NCBI RefSeq assembly: GCF_000382885.1
Contig: NZ_CAVK010000250.1
Location: 1-64,000 of the forward strand
Direction: 5' to 3'
Length of the DNA stretch: 64,000 nucleotides
Origin: Sphingobium indicum BiD32
Lineage (GTDB): Bacteria > Pseudomonadota > Alphaproteobacteria > Sphingomonadales > Sphingomonadaceae
Under the pieces are notes generated by a model that saw only the letters and a program-made list of their open reading frames with translations, searched no databases and was not told where the DNA came from. Position 1 is the first letter of the stretch; each line of letters opens with the position of its first letter. Position numbers and translations under genes: made by a program. This document shows positions 52,380 through 59,892 of the stretch, one piece after another.

Positions 52380-53663
52380 ATGCTCACGGACGCTATGGCG
52401 CGAAATGCAGCGCCGAAGGACAAGCCATATAAGCTCGCCGATTCTGGCGGGCTATATCTCTATGTCGCCCCGACGGGCCTGCGATCGTGGCGAATGAAGT
52501 TCCGGTTTCAAGGCAAGGAAAAGCTCCTGACCTTTGGGCCGTACCCCGATGTACCCCTATCCAAGGCCCGGCAGAAGCGGGACGAGGCGCGCCGACAGTT
52601 GCGCGAGCATGACGATCCGTCCGGGGCGCGCAAGAAGTCAAAGGAGGCCAAGGAGGCGGAGCGGATCGCGCGCGCCCAAAAGATGACCTTCGAGCAGTTC
52701 GCCCGGACATGGCATGAAGTGCAAGCGCCGCGATGGGCACCTGTGCACGCCAAAGATGTGATCACCAGCCTAGACCGTGACGTGTTCCCCGACCTTGGTC
52801 CGCTCGCGATGGATGAGATTGATGCCCCGACGGTTCTGGCCACCTTGCGTAAGATCGAGGCGCGCGGATCGATCGAGACCGCCCGCCGCATGAGGCAGCG
52901 CATATCCGCTGTGTTTTCCTATGCCATATCGGAAGGCGTCGCCACCTACGACCCGGCTGCCATTGTGATGAAGGCGCTGAAGCCACTTCCGAAAAAAGGA
53001 AAGCAGCCAGCCCTGACCCGGCTGGACGATCTGCGCGGCGTTCTCCTCGCCGCTGAGGCTTCAGGCGCTACACCCGTGACCAAGCTGGCGTCGCGCCTGC
53101 TGGCGTTGACGAGCGTTCGCCCCGCCGTCGTGCGGGGTGTCGAGTGGGCAGAGTTCGAGGAGATCGACTGGACGGGCGATTTCATCGGCCCGATGCTTCC
53201 GATCTGGCGCGTGCCAGCCGCCCGTATGAAACTGATACTTGACCGCAAGGACGAGGAGGCTTTCGATCATGTGGTGCCTCTTTCGCACCAAGCCGTGGAT
53301 GTTCTGCGGCAGGTCCGCCGCCTCACCGGACGCGGCAAGCTGGTGTTTCCCGGCCAGCGGCACGCACATCGGCCCCTCAGTGAAAACGCGATCGGCTATC
53401 TGTATAATCGGGTAGGCTATCACGGGAGGCATGTTCCGCACGGCTGGCGCGCTGCGTTCAGCACGATCATGAACGAGCGGCACCGGCCCGACCGCGCGAT
53501 TATCGACATGATGCTGGCCCATGTCCCTAAGGACAAGGTTGAAGCCGCCTACAATCGAGCGCAACACATGGCGCGTCGGCGGGCGCTGGCGCAGGATTGG
53601 GCAGATATGTTGATGGAGGGATTACCGCCAGCTGGCGCGCTACTCGACGGCCCGCGCAGGTGA
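52380..53663 (+). CDS. Phage tyrosine integrase (P4-like, DUF4102 arm-binding)
   Basis: A 427-residue integrase. An N-terminal arm-type binding domain (DSGGLYLYVAPTGLRSWRMKFRFQGKEK) is followed by a core-binding domain and a catalytic domain with Arg in LTSVRPAVVRG, HGWRAAFST (His-x-x-Arg) and LAHVPKDKVEAAYNR (His and the Tyr nucleophile). It would insert the phage at the adjacent tRNA-Ser. Confidence 0.95.
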   Translation: MLTDAMARNAAPKDKPYKLADSGGLYLYVAPTGLRSWRMKFRFQGKEKLLTFGPYPDVPLSKARQKRDEARRQLREHDDPSGARKKSKEAKEAERIARAQKMTFEQFARTWHEVQAPRWAPVHAKDVITSLDRDVFPDLGPLAMDEIDAPTVLATLRKIEARGSIETARRMRQRISAVFSYAISEGVATYDPAAIVMKALKPLPKKGKQPALTRLDDLRGVLLAAEASGATPVTKLASRLLALTSVRPAVVRGVEWAEFEEIDWTGDFIGPMLPIWRVPAARMKLILDRKDEEAFDHVVPLSHQAVDVLRQVRRLTGRGKLVFPGQRHAHRPLSENAIGYLYNRVGYHGRHVPHGWRAAFSTIMNERHRPDRAIIDMMLAHVPKDKVEAAYNRAQHMARRRALAQDWADMLMEGLPPAGALLDGPRR

Positions 53664-53854
53664 CAACGCCTGATCGTCTCATACGCCTAAAAGAAGTTTG
53701 CGAGATCACCGGCCTCAGCAAAACGATGATCTACAAATTGCTTAAGCAAGGGAATTTCCCGGTCCAGTATAAGCCTGGAGGCTTCTCTAGCCGCTGGGAC
53801 GAGGCCGAGGTCCGGGCGTGGCGACAGGCGCAACGTCCGGACCCCAAAACATGA
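53660..53854 (+). CDS. AlpA-family helix-turn-helix regulator
   Basis: A 64-residue MerR-like DNA-binding protein, RLKEVCEITGLSKTMIYKLLKQGNFPVQYKPGGFSSRWDEAEVRAWRQAQ, typical of AlpA regulators that control excision genes in P4-type elements. It starts with a GTG that overlaps the integrase stop (GTGA), so coupling to the integrase is expected. Confidence 0.85.
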   Translation: MTTPDRLIRLKEVCEITGLSKTMIYKLLKQGNFPVQYKPGGFSSRWDEAEVRAWRQAQRPDPKT

Positions 53855-53884
53855 TATAGTCGGGCGAATCGCAGGGAACCGATA

Positions 53885-54106
53885 ATGCAGGAAAACGAAC
53901 ATGGCGAGACGTTCGGCGCGTGGCTGCTCAAACAGACCAAGCGTGATGACTGGATCGGGCCGCTGGCGAAGTCCGCGAAGGCCGATCCCAAGTTCCGGGC
54001 GGCCATGTCCCCGGACGACCTGCGCAAGAAGCTGCACGAGGCCGGTGCCGAGGGGGATGCCTTCGAAGCGCTGGATGATGCCGAGGCCGAATGGCAGAGC
54101 CAATGA
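53885..54106 (+). CDS. YozE-like (SAM-like fold) small protein
   Basis: A 73-residue protein: TFGAWLLKQTKRDDWIGPLAKSAKADPKF resembles the YozE SAM-like domain (F-WL-Q--R-D-IGDLA-D). The role is unknown. An early gene of the prophage, it overlaps the next start by 4 bp. Confidence 0.6.
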   Translation: MQENEHGETFGAWLLKQTKRDDWIGPLAKSAKADPKFRAAMSPDDLRKKLHEAGAEGDAFEALDDAEAEWQSQ

Positions 54107-54351
54107 GCGCCCTCGATTCCCCAACTTCGATACCCTTGAAGGACCGCTACCTGCTCGCGATTGCCTACATGGAGCAATATGGGGAGTATGTCGGGAATTT
54201 CCTTCTGGGCGCGCTTCAGGAAGCCATGGATAGCCGCGACCAAGGGAAGGCCGCCAATTGGATGGCCATCAGCGAGTGCGTGGACGAATTGAACGGTGGC
54301 CGGACGATCATTCAGCGCGATCCGCCTGATGGAATACTCTTCGTGCAGTGA
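54103..54351 (+). CDS. Small hypothetical early phage protein
   Basis: 82 residues from an ATG sharing bases with the previous stop (ATGA). Helical sequence LKDRYLLAIAYMEQYGEYVGNFLLGALQEAM, ending GRTIIQRDPPDGILFVQ. Not recognised. It is coupled to its neighbours on both sides. Confidence 0.6.
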   Translation: MSALDSPTSIPLKDRYLLAIAYMEQYGEYVGNFLLGALQEAMDSRDQGKAANWMAISECVDELNGGRTIIQRDPPDGILFVQ

Positions 54352-54352
54352 C

Positions 54353-54559
54353 ATGCCCCTGACCGATTGGGAGATATGGGCCTGCGCGCAGCAGGTGATC
54401 AAACAGCACAAGGCCAAGGCCCCGCTGCATTGCGCCCTGCGCGTCGCCGAGCTGGCGACCGGCGGGGATCAGGAAGGAGTGCAGACCTGGCAGGCTATCG
54501 CCGCCAAGGTCGACCAGTTGATGGACTATCGGAGCGGGCGGCCGCTTAGTCGGCAGTGA
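54353..54559 (+). CDS. DUF6961-like small protein
   Basis: 68 residues from ATG 54353, two bases after the previous stop: DWEIWACAQQVIKQHKAKAPLHCALRVAELATGGDQEGVQTWQAIAAKVDQLM. The pattern resembles small sphingomonad proteins with an ACA-hVL-QH core that are classed as DUF6961. Function unknown. Its end overlaps the convergent PIN gene by 14 bp. Confidence 0.55.
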   Translation: MPLTDWEIWACAQQVIKQHKAKAPLHCALRVAELATGGDQEGVQTWQAIAAKVDQLMDYRSGRPLSRQ

Positions 54560-55106
54560 TATCAAGATCCTGCGAGGGGCGATCTCCGGCCGCGTTCCAG
54601 TCGATTGAGATTTGAAGATCTTGTGCGGGGACGGGCAACTCGCCGATCCCCCGGACCAACATCCTATCACCTGCGAGCGCCCTAATATCACTGTCGTCTG
54701 ACAGAATTTCGTCGGCCTGCTCGACCAGCGCTATAGCCACGATCTGCTCATCGAACTTCACTTTTCGTTTCGTGTAGCCTTCGCGCCTTGGTCCGGCTTC
54801 GATCCGCTTCTTCGCCATGACCGCGCACTCGACCGCTGCCAACTGATCGAAATCGGCAATGCGGCAGTATTTTGTGTTCGATAGCACGCTAAGCCAGTTG
54901 GGTGCGGCATCGCCAGCATAAACGAGTATCTCGGACAACGCCGGGGCAGGAATGATTATGGTCGCCTTGGCTTTCTGAAGCTCGCTAATAAGCAGGGTTA
55001 TACGCTCACGGCACAGTGCAACGGGAACCCCCGAAGCATCGAGCGGCGGGGCGGCCTCGGCATCAAAAAAGTATGCCAAAACAGTGGCATCGATGGCGAC
55101 CTTCAA
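54546..55106 (-). CDS. PIN-domain protein (putative ribonuclease)
   Basis: A 186-residue PIN-like protein. Acidic residues expected in the active site are seen at MKVAIDATVLAYFF (first Asp), PALSEILVY (Glu) and KVKFDEQIVAIALVEQADEILSDDSDI (last Asp cluster). A second strand-helix pattern supports the fold. It is coupled by a 4-bp ATGA overlap to the upstream 250-residue gene. VapC-type RNase toxins share this fold, but the partner is far larger than a usual VapB antitoxin. Confidence 0.75.
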   Translation of the reverse strand: MKVAIDATVLAYFFDAEAAPPLDASGVPVALCRERITLLISELQKAKATIIIPAPALSEILVYAGDAAPNWLSVLSNTKYCRIADFDQLAAVECAVMAKKRIEAGPRREGYTKRKVKFDEQIVAIALVEQADEILSDDSDIRALAGDRMLVRGIGELPVPAQDLQISIDWNAAGDRPSQDLDITAD

Positions 55107-55855
55107 TGCCTGCTCTCCATACCGCTTCGGTCATCAAGAAGCTGGCTTACTGGCGAAGAAAGCGCCCGTAAGTCGCTCGGCACTTTCCGCAATCGATCAA
55201 TCACTTCGCTCAGTGGGGCGTCATCCAGCACATCAAAGTCTTTAACTTTGAAGGTTCGCAATTCCCATTCGCCATCAGCATGACGATACCATGTCCCGGT
55301 GCCATGAAAGCGGATCTGCCCGCTAAAGGCATGATGCCGCAGCTCTAGAGCGACGGCCTCACTCGTGACGAGATTATATTCGCGCTTGCCGTCGCGGATG
55401 CCGACATGTTTTGTCTCATCCTTGCCGCCTATCCGATAGACTTCGCCGTCCAGCGTTCCCTCCTTCTTAAAGGGGCCAAACGCAGGCTCCGGGGGACGCC
55501 GCTTTCCTGGAAAAGGAATGATAACCGCGCCTTCGACTCCTCCGTCGCCCTCTGTCAGGGTGCCGTAGGCGTTATCCTTCCGAAGCATTTCGTCAATTAC
55601 TTCGAAGGCCCGAACCGCATCGACCGGCGCATCTCCAGCCCTGATCGCTGAAACGCGAGCAAACACCTTGGGTTGTGCAGGGCTGTCAACATTCGCCCGC
55701 AGCGCGGTCGAAGCATTGAATACATCTGAAAAATGAACGTTCGCTGTTTCGCCAAGCAGCTTGGCAAGCGCGCCCATATACTCAGCTAGGCGTTCCATAG
55801 GTATGGTCGCGGGGGTGTAGCTTTCGCTAATGTGAAAGACGTATTGGTCGGCCAT
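55103..55855 (-). CDS. Partner of the PIN gene, unknown function
   Basis: A 250-residue soluble protein. The N-terminal part has IPMERLAEYMGALAKLLGETANVHFSDV. A central linker (GAVIIPFPGKRRPPEPAFGPFKKEG) precedes a beta-rich C-terminal domain with GEVYRIGGKDETKHVGIRDG and IRFHGTGTWYRHADGEWELRTFKVKDFDVLDD. I recognise no named family. The tight overlap with the PIN gene suggests one functional module, such as a toxin-antitoxin or anti-phage pair, but this is inference. Confidence 0.6.
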   Translation of the reverse strand: MADQYVFHISESYTPATIPMERLAEYMGALAKLLGETANVHFSDVFNASTALRANVDSPAQPKVFARVSAIRAGDAPVDAVRAFEVIDEMLRKDNAYGTLTEGDGGVEGAVIIPFPGKRRPPEPAFGPFKKEGTLDGEVYRIGGKDETKHVGIRDGKREYNLVTSEAVALELRHHAFSGQIRFHGTGTWYRHADGEWELRTFKVKDFDVLDDAPLSEVIDRLRKVPSDLRALSSPVSQLLDDRSGMESRH

Positions 55856-55952
55856 CGCTCACATCCCCATATTGGCTCGCGTATATGCAAAGCATGAACA
55901 GGTCAATTACGGATGAACGCTCCGAGGGCGGTTGCGGCCCCCGAACATCGCG

Positions 55953-56369
55953 CTAAATCCCCCCGAAGTCATCCCTCGGCTCACGCGGTGGCCAGTCGTC
56001 ATCCACCCCGCAATCGCCACCGTGAGGCGGGCGCTCGGGCTTTGGCTTGATGACTGGCAGCACCGGCTCGCTTCCATCGAAAGTGACGCGGATCACGGGG
56101 CCGAACGTGTCGGCACGTTGGAATATCGCGCGAACGGTCGGCAGGAGGCTGCCGATCCATTGTGCCTGTTCGGCAGGCACATAGCCCAGCTGGACATTGC
56201 GTTCAGAATATACGGCGATGGCGCGACTGTCAGCCGGGTTATTAGGCTCGCGCCGCAGATGCACACGCTCCCCTGGCAGGCATAGCGCCATCTCGAAGCG
56301 CCGAGCCGGGCCGCGCTTGTTCGGGTAATCCGCGCCCATGACGGCGATCGATTGGGCTGGTCGGGCCAT
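55953..56369 (-). CDS. Stand-alone HIRAN-domain protein
   Basis: A 138-residue protein with a HIRAN domain (SIAVMGADYPNKRGPARRFEMALCLPGERVHLRREPNNPADSRAIAVYSERNVQLGYVPAEQAQWIG), which in larger proteins recognises DNA 3' ends and damaged DNA. A proline-rich acidic tail follows (VIKPKPERPPHGGD). It sits between the PIN pair and the Mom gene, same strand as both. Confidence 0.8.
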   Translation of the reverse strand: MARPAQSIAVMGADYPNKRGPARRFEMALCLPGERVHLRREPNNPADSRAIAVYSERNVQLGYVPAEQAQWIGSLLPTVRAIFQRADTFGPVIRVTFDGSEPVLPVIKPKPERPPHGGDCGVDDDWPPREPRDDFGGI

Positions 56370-56533
56370 GGGCTAGAGATATGGCCCGACCGGAAATCCC
56401 ACAAGAGGTGATGTCAAGCGCGAACCGGTAGCCAGCGACGATTGAGGTCGTGTGGATGTCGCAGCCACCGGAACCGTCCTCCGATGGTCGGACGGTGGCT
56501 GCATAGTGCCGCCTCAAAACATGCGAGGTGACT

Positions 56534-56737
56534 ATGGCGTTCGATTGGGCTGACGATAAGGAGCGAGCGGAAGAGGCTAAGCGCTGCCGCGATGCTAAGC
56601 GCAGGTGGTTTTGGCCAGCGGAAAAGGTGGAGCGGCCCGACGGGGTCGCACCGTCCTCGCACGCGGGGGAACCGCGCTCGTCCGATGGACGGGCCGCTCT
56701 GATGCAGTGCCTCTGGTTGGCGGGAACTGCAAGGTAA
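56534..56737 (+). CDS. Small charged protein, doubtful
   Basis: 67 residues: AFDWADDKERAEEAKRCRDAKRRWFWPAEKVERPDG and a C-terminal tail. An AGGTGA lies just before the ATG. Not recognised. It could be a minor early gene or a chance frame. A longer minus-strand frame (56242-56787) across it has no supporting feature. Confidence 0.35.
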   Translation: MAFDWADDKERAEEAKRCRDAKRRWFWPAEKVERPDGVAPSSHAGEPRSSDGRAALMQCLWLAGTAR

Positions 56738-56769
56738 GATAACGATCCGTTCGAAATAGGAGAATCATC

Positions 56770-56982
56770 ATGGATGACAGCGCCCAAGCAGCCCTGCGGG
56801 CAATCATCCGGGCGCTAGTTAGCAGCGCGCCGGACATCATTTTGCCCGACGCGCTGACGCAAAGCCTCTACGAGATGGAGACGGAGTTGCAGAGCAACTC
56901 TAGGCCAGCCGAAGCCAGAGATGTGGGCCGTTTGGCCACATTTGCTGGTGAGCTTCGGAACGCCCGCCTCAATCGACGCTGA
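56770..56982 (+). CDS. Small hypothetical protein
   Basis: A 70-residue helical protein: DDSAQAALRAIIRALVSSAPDIILPDALTQSLYEMETELQSN. AGGAGA precedes the ATG by about nine bases, a good ribosome binding site. Not recognised. Its 3' end overlaps the convergent Mom gene by 14 bp. Confidence 0.5.
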   Translation: MDDSAQAALRAIIRALVSSAPDIILPDALTQSLYEMETELQSNSRPAEARDVGRLATFAGELRNARLNRR

Positions 56983-57706
56983 CACCATAGTCCGGCTTCG
57001 GGAACGGCAGCACCGGATATCTGCACCCCTTGGCGAACCGGGGCTTGAGGAACCGCAGATAGCGGAACTGGCGCAGCTTGTGCCGGGTCGCCCGGTCAAG
57101 TCCGGCTCTGATCGTTTGAGCGCGCGGCCCTTTGCTTTTCGAATTGGTGACGAGGCTGTTGTGATAGAAATCGCCGTCCAGTTCCCAGAAGATTCCTAGA
57201 TGCTCGCCGTGGAAGGTGAAGCCAGCCGCCTGATAAACGGTGCCGAATAGGCCGCAGCGCTGATCAGCGAACGACTGTATCCATTTCACGGGTGGGCGGA
57301 TGCGCCGGATCAACCGGATCGAGAAGGCAAGCGCCTTGCTCTCGCTGTTTCGCGGCGCGGCGTCGGAAAGCCACATTCGGTTCAGTTCGAGATATTCGGA
57401 CATGCCGGTGCCTGCGACCACGCTATCAGCGCTGGCCGGGTTCATGGCGAAGCCGTATTGCAGAACGCCGACCATCTCCACGCCTATGAAGACGCCGAGG
57501 TGAAGCGTGGAGGCGGAATAGACGCGCCTGCTGTAGTGGTTCGCCTTGATGATCCGGTTGGCGATGTCGCGATCGATAATTGCGACGCTGAAGGCGGCGT
57601 TGCCAAAGCCGATCGCGTCTCGATTGTTCGGCAGATCGAGGTTGAACAGATAGCCGGTATCCTCGCCTGCGACGCCGAAAGGCGTCTGGCCCGTTAATAA
57701 CTCCAT
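56969..57706 (-). CDS. Mom-family DNA modification protein
   Basis: A 245-residue protein of the phage Mom type (GNAT fold). Family-like blocks are ANHYSRRVYSASTLHLGVFIG, LELNRMWLSDAAPRNSESKALAFSIRLIRR, KWIQSFADQRCGLFGTVYQAAGFTFHGEH and FWELDGDFYHNSL. Mu Mom makes N6-methylcarbamoyl adenine, which shields phage DNA from host restriction. Expression of mom is tightly held in Mu because it harms the cell. Here no Shine-Dalgarno is seen before the ATG (the upstream bases are CTTCCCCTT), and the leader is strongly structured. Confidence 0.8.
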   Translation of the reverse strand: MELLTGQTPFGVAGEDTGYLFNLDLPNNRDAIGFGNAAFSVAIIDRDIANRIIKANHYSRRVYSASTLHLGVFIGVEMVGVLQYGFAMNPASADSVVAGTGMSEYLELNRMWLSDAAPRNSESKALAFSIRLIRRIRPPVKWIQSFADQRCGLFGTVYQAAGFTFHGEHLGIFWELDGDFYHNSLVTNSKSKGPRAQTIRAGLDRATRHKLRQFRYLRFLKPRFAKGCRYPVLPFPKPDYGVSVD

Positions 57707-57727
57707 AAGGGGAAGGTCTCACAAGAA

Positions 57728-57851
57728 CCCCGCCTGTTGCGCAGGTGCGGGGGCGATGCGGCTACGCGAGCCGCTAGTGACGGATGCTAGTCCGTCGGTT
57801 GCCGTGTTACAGCACGGCACCCCCGCTCGCGATATCGGAAGGCCGATATCG
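57728..57851 (-). ncRNA. Structured leader (cloverleaf) upstream of the Mom gene
   Basis: In the direction of the Mom gene: a 9-bp hairpin (57830-57851, CGATATCGG), then GCGGGGG (57820-57826, call a), then three perfect hairpins: TGCCGTG (57800-57819), GACGGA (57779-57796) and GCGGCT (57758-57774). After these come CCCCCGC (57747-57753, b) and GCGGGG (57728-57733, c). Segment a pairs with b over 7 bp and closes the three hairpins into a cloverleaf. b can instead pair with c, which excludes a-b. The ATG of the Mom gene lies 22 bp further on. It lacks the TTCGA T-loop of a tRNA. Confidence 0.7.
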
Positions 57852-57904
57852 ATGCGGACGTGTCTTTAAAATGATCGTTTGGCGCGACGTGGGCGAGGGA
57901 GTGA

Positions 57905-58549
57905 TCAGACCAGCGCCGGACCGTCCGTGCCTTTCTTGCGAAACCATGGCGCGTCGGTTGCATCGACCTCCAGCCGGTCCGCCGGATAGGGCCGGTCGAA
58001 CCGATACAGATCGGCAAGCGGTGCGGTCAGCCATGCGTCCCAATCCTGCGGATCGAGGATCACGGGCGATCGATCATGGATATGGGCAAGCTCCGGCGCA
58101 TTGTCGGTCATGACCCCGGTATAGACCGCGCCCCATTCGTCGCTCTGTGTCCACAGGCCCGCCCAGGCGAAGATCGGCTGTTTCTTCACCGACAGCCATG
58201 TTTCGGTCATGCGGCCCGGTTCGCCCACGGCCTCCGCAAAGCGCGCCGTAGGGATCAGGCATCGCTGGCGCGGCTCGGCCGCCCATCGCTTCCAGAACGA
58301 CCCCAGCTTGTCGAAACGGGCATTGTTGACGGGCTTTGGCTTAAGCGGCTGCCCCGCCTTACCCCGCAGGGAAACGGGAAAGCCCCATGTCATCTGCTCC
58401 AGCACCAGACCATCGTCGCCCATGCGCACGACGCTGCCCGGCGATTTGGGATGCACCTGCAACGGCCCCTCATTGAACCGCGCGCCCAGCTGCGCGCCGA
58501 ACAGCTTCAGCACCTTTTGCGTGTCGCCCCGTTCAGCCCGATTGCACAT
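57905..58549 (-). CDS. SOS response-associated peptidase (SRAP, YedK/HMCES)
   Basis: 214 residues from ATG 58549, so that Cys2 (MCNRAERG) is exposed after Met removal. That Cys crosslinks abasic sites in single-stranded DNA. Further markers are WGFPVSL, NARFDKLGSFWKRWAAEPRQRCLIPTARFAEAVG, WAGLWTQS and the His in ELAHIHDRSPVIL. It protects abasic sites and so fits a DNA-protection block. A LexA box lies 62 bp upstream. Confidence 0.9.
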   Translation of the reverse strand: MCNRAERGDTQKVLKLFGAQLGARFNEGPLQVHPKSPGSVVRMGDDGLVLEQMTWGFPVSLRGKAGQPLKPKPVNNARFDKLGSFWKRWAAEPRQRCLIPTARFAEAVGEPGRMTETWLSVKKQPIFAWAGLWTQSDEWGAVYTGVMTDNAPELAHIHDRSPVILDPQDWDAWLTAPLADLYRFDRPYPADRLEVDATDAPWFRKKGTDGPALV

Positions 58550-58610
58550 GCATGCGAAGGTGGTTTGCGACCGCCCGCCTGTCAACGCGCTTGACCCGAC
58601 TCGTGTCTAT

Positions 58611-58625
58611 GTTCTCATTACGTTC
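58611..58625. promoter_or_regulatory. LexA box (GTTC-N7-GTTC)
   Basis: GTTC at 58611-58614 and GTTC at 58622-58625 with seven bases between is the alphaproteobacterial LexA site. It lies between the divergent SRAP gene (minus) and the gene at 58628 (plus), whose ATG starts 2 bases after it. Confidence 0.7.
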
Positions 58626-58627
58626 TT

Positions 58628-58915
58628 ATGAGCAAGGCGACCATCATCTACGATCCCTTCATCGTGCGGCAATGGACGCTACCCACCGAAGCCTATTCTA
58701 TCGCTCACCTTTTCAGAGAAGGGCTGCTGGGCGAAGCCTATCCCGAAGAAAGGGGCATAATCCGTATCGAACTGGAGCCGGACGTTCCTGTCGTCCTCCC
58801 CGTCGACTGGGTCGACAGACTGCTGAAAATCGCGATCGATCGCGGGGCGAGGAATTCTGCCGAGCGGCGGCTGTTTGAATATATCGCGCATGAAATTGGC
58901 AAAGTGAAGGATTAG
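58628..58915 (+). CDS. Small hypothetical protein under a LexA-like site
   Basis: A 95-residue soluble protein: SKATIIYDPFIVRQWTLPTEAYSIAHLFREGLLG, then EERGIIRIELEPDVPVVLPVDWVDRLLKIAIDRGARN. I recognise no family. Divergent from SRAP across a LexA box. It may be a DNA-damage-induced factor such as an antirepressor, but that is a guess. Confidence 0.6.
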   Translation: MSKATIIYDPFIVRQWTLPTEAYSIAHLFREGLLGEAYPEERGIIRIELEPDVPVVLPVDWVDRLLKIAIDRGARNSAERRLFEYIAHEIGKVKD

Positions 58916-58936
58916 TCTGGCACGGATAGCCGTTGG

Positions 58937-59722
58937 TCAGCCATAGACTTCGACCAGCCGCGCCATCTGCCCCTTGGCGCGCTTCGTCGTCGTCAACCTG
59001 TTGTCGCGCAGCAGCTGCGCCACGTCCGCATCCGCACCCTTCGCCAGAGCGATCGGGTTGCCGGTGACCGCTATGTCATTATTGACGATGGTGATGCGCT
59101 CAGCGCTGCGCTCGGTCCATGGTGCCTGCCAGCGCGGGGCGGTGCGTTCGCCGTAGTGGATGCCATCGACACACGCGCGGATATCATTGGCCCTGATCTC
59201 GATCGCCTGTGTGCCGCCCTTGCAGGTGATAGCACAGGTCGCGCCCCCGAACGCCGATCGCCGGATACTCCCGCGCTGGATGCCGAGGAAGTCCACAATC
59301 TGGTCACGACCGCCGCGCCCAGAACACAGGTTCATATGCGCCTCGCGACCGCCATTGAATTTGAAACAGTCATCGACCGGATCGGCGGCATGGCAATCGG
59401 TCAGATAGATCTGCTCGATCATGCTGGCCGGGTCATACGCATCGCCATTCTGGCTGAACTGAAACCCGTTCAGCCCGCCGACCGTGGCGATACCGCGCAG
59501 CCACAGCCATTTGCACCCGCCACCCCCGAGCGCCGCCTTCCGGTTGTCCTGGGCGATGATGCGCGTGCGCTCTCCTCCCCGGATCATGATCGGCCTGCCT
59601 TTCGCCCCGGACAATGCGCGTGGCAGGACGATATTGCCGATGATGTCCCCGTCCGGCAGCACAAACGTGTCGCCCGGCCTGAGCGCCGCCAGCGCGCGGG
59701 ACAGGGAGGCCGCGATGGTCAT
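58937..59722 (-). CDS. Beta-helix (pectate-lyase-like) phage protein
   Basis: 261 residues from an ATG that overlaps the upstream stop as ATGA. A parallel beta-helix pattern is visible (GDTFVLPDGDIIGNIVLP, PIMIRGGERTRIIAQDN, WLWLRGIATVGGLNGFQF). Such folds serve as tailspikes that bind or cut surface polysaccharide. A Met 13 codons further up was rejected because the overlap decides the start. Confidence 0.75.
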   Translation of the reverse strand: MTIAASLSRALAALRPGDTFVLPDGDIIGNIVLPRALSGAKGRPIMIRGGERTRIIAQDNRKAALGGGGCKWLWLRGIATVGGLNGFQFSQNGDAYDPASMIEQIYLTDCHAADPVDDCFKFNGGREAHMNLCSGRGGRDQIVDFLGIQRGSIRRSAFGGATCAITCKGGTQAIEIRANDIRACVDGIHYGERTAPRWQAPWTERSAERITIVNNDIAVTGNPIALAKGADADVAQLLRDNRLTTTKRAKGQMARLVEVYG

Positions 59723-59883
59723 TCCGCACTGGTCCATGTTGCGAATTCCGCCGCCGAACACTGGCCCTGCTGCGGATCTTCGCCTGTCTGTTCGAGATAG
59801 TCGACCACATCACCCGCCACCGCCAGCACCTCACGCACATCGCCGCTGGCGTTGGTGTAAAGCTGCCCATATTCGATCTGCAT
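59719..59883 (-). CDS. Small phage protein (54 aa)
   Basis: MQIEYGQLYTNASGDVREVL starts after a perfect AGGAGG site; the protein ends AAEFATWTSAE and overlaps the beta-helix gene by 4 bp. Not recognised. The spacing and site strongly support translation. Confidence 0.7.
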   Translation of the reverse strand: MQIEYGQLYTNASGDVREVLAVAGDVVDYLEQTGEDPQQGQCSAAEFATWTSAE

Positions 59884-59892
59884 CTTGCCCTC

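Noticed and set aside
57747-57826. Cloverleaf read as a tRNA
   Set aside because: No TTCGA-type T-loop, no D-loop GG and no proper anticodon loop; only the outline resembles a tRNA.
57728-57851. Hairpin series as a CRISPR array
   Set aside because: The hairpins differ in sequence; there are no repeats with spacers.
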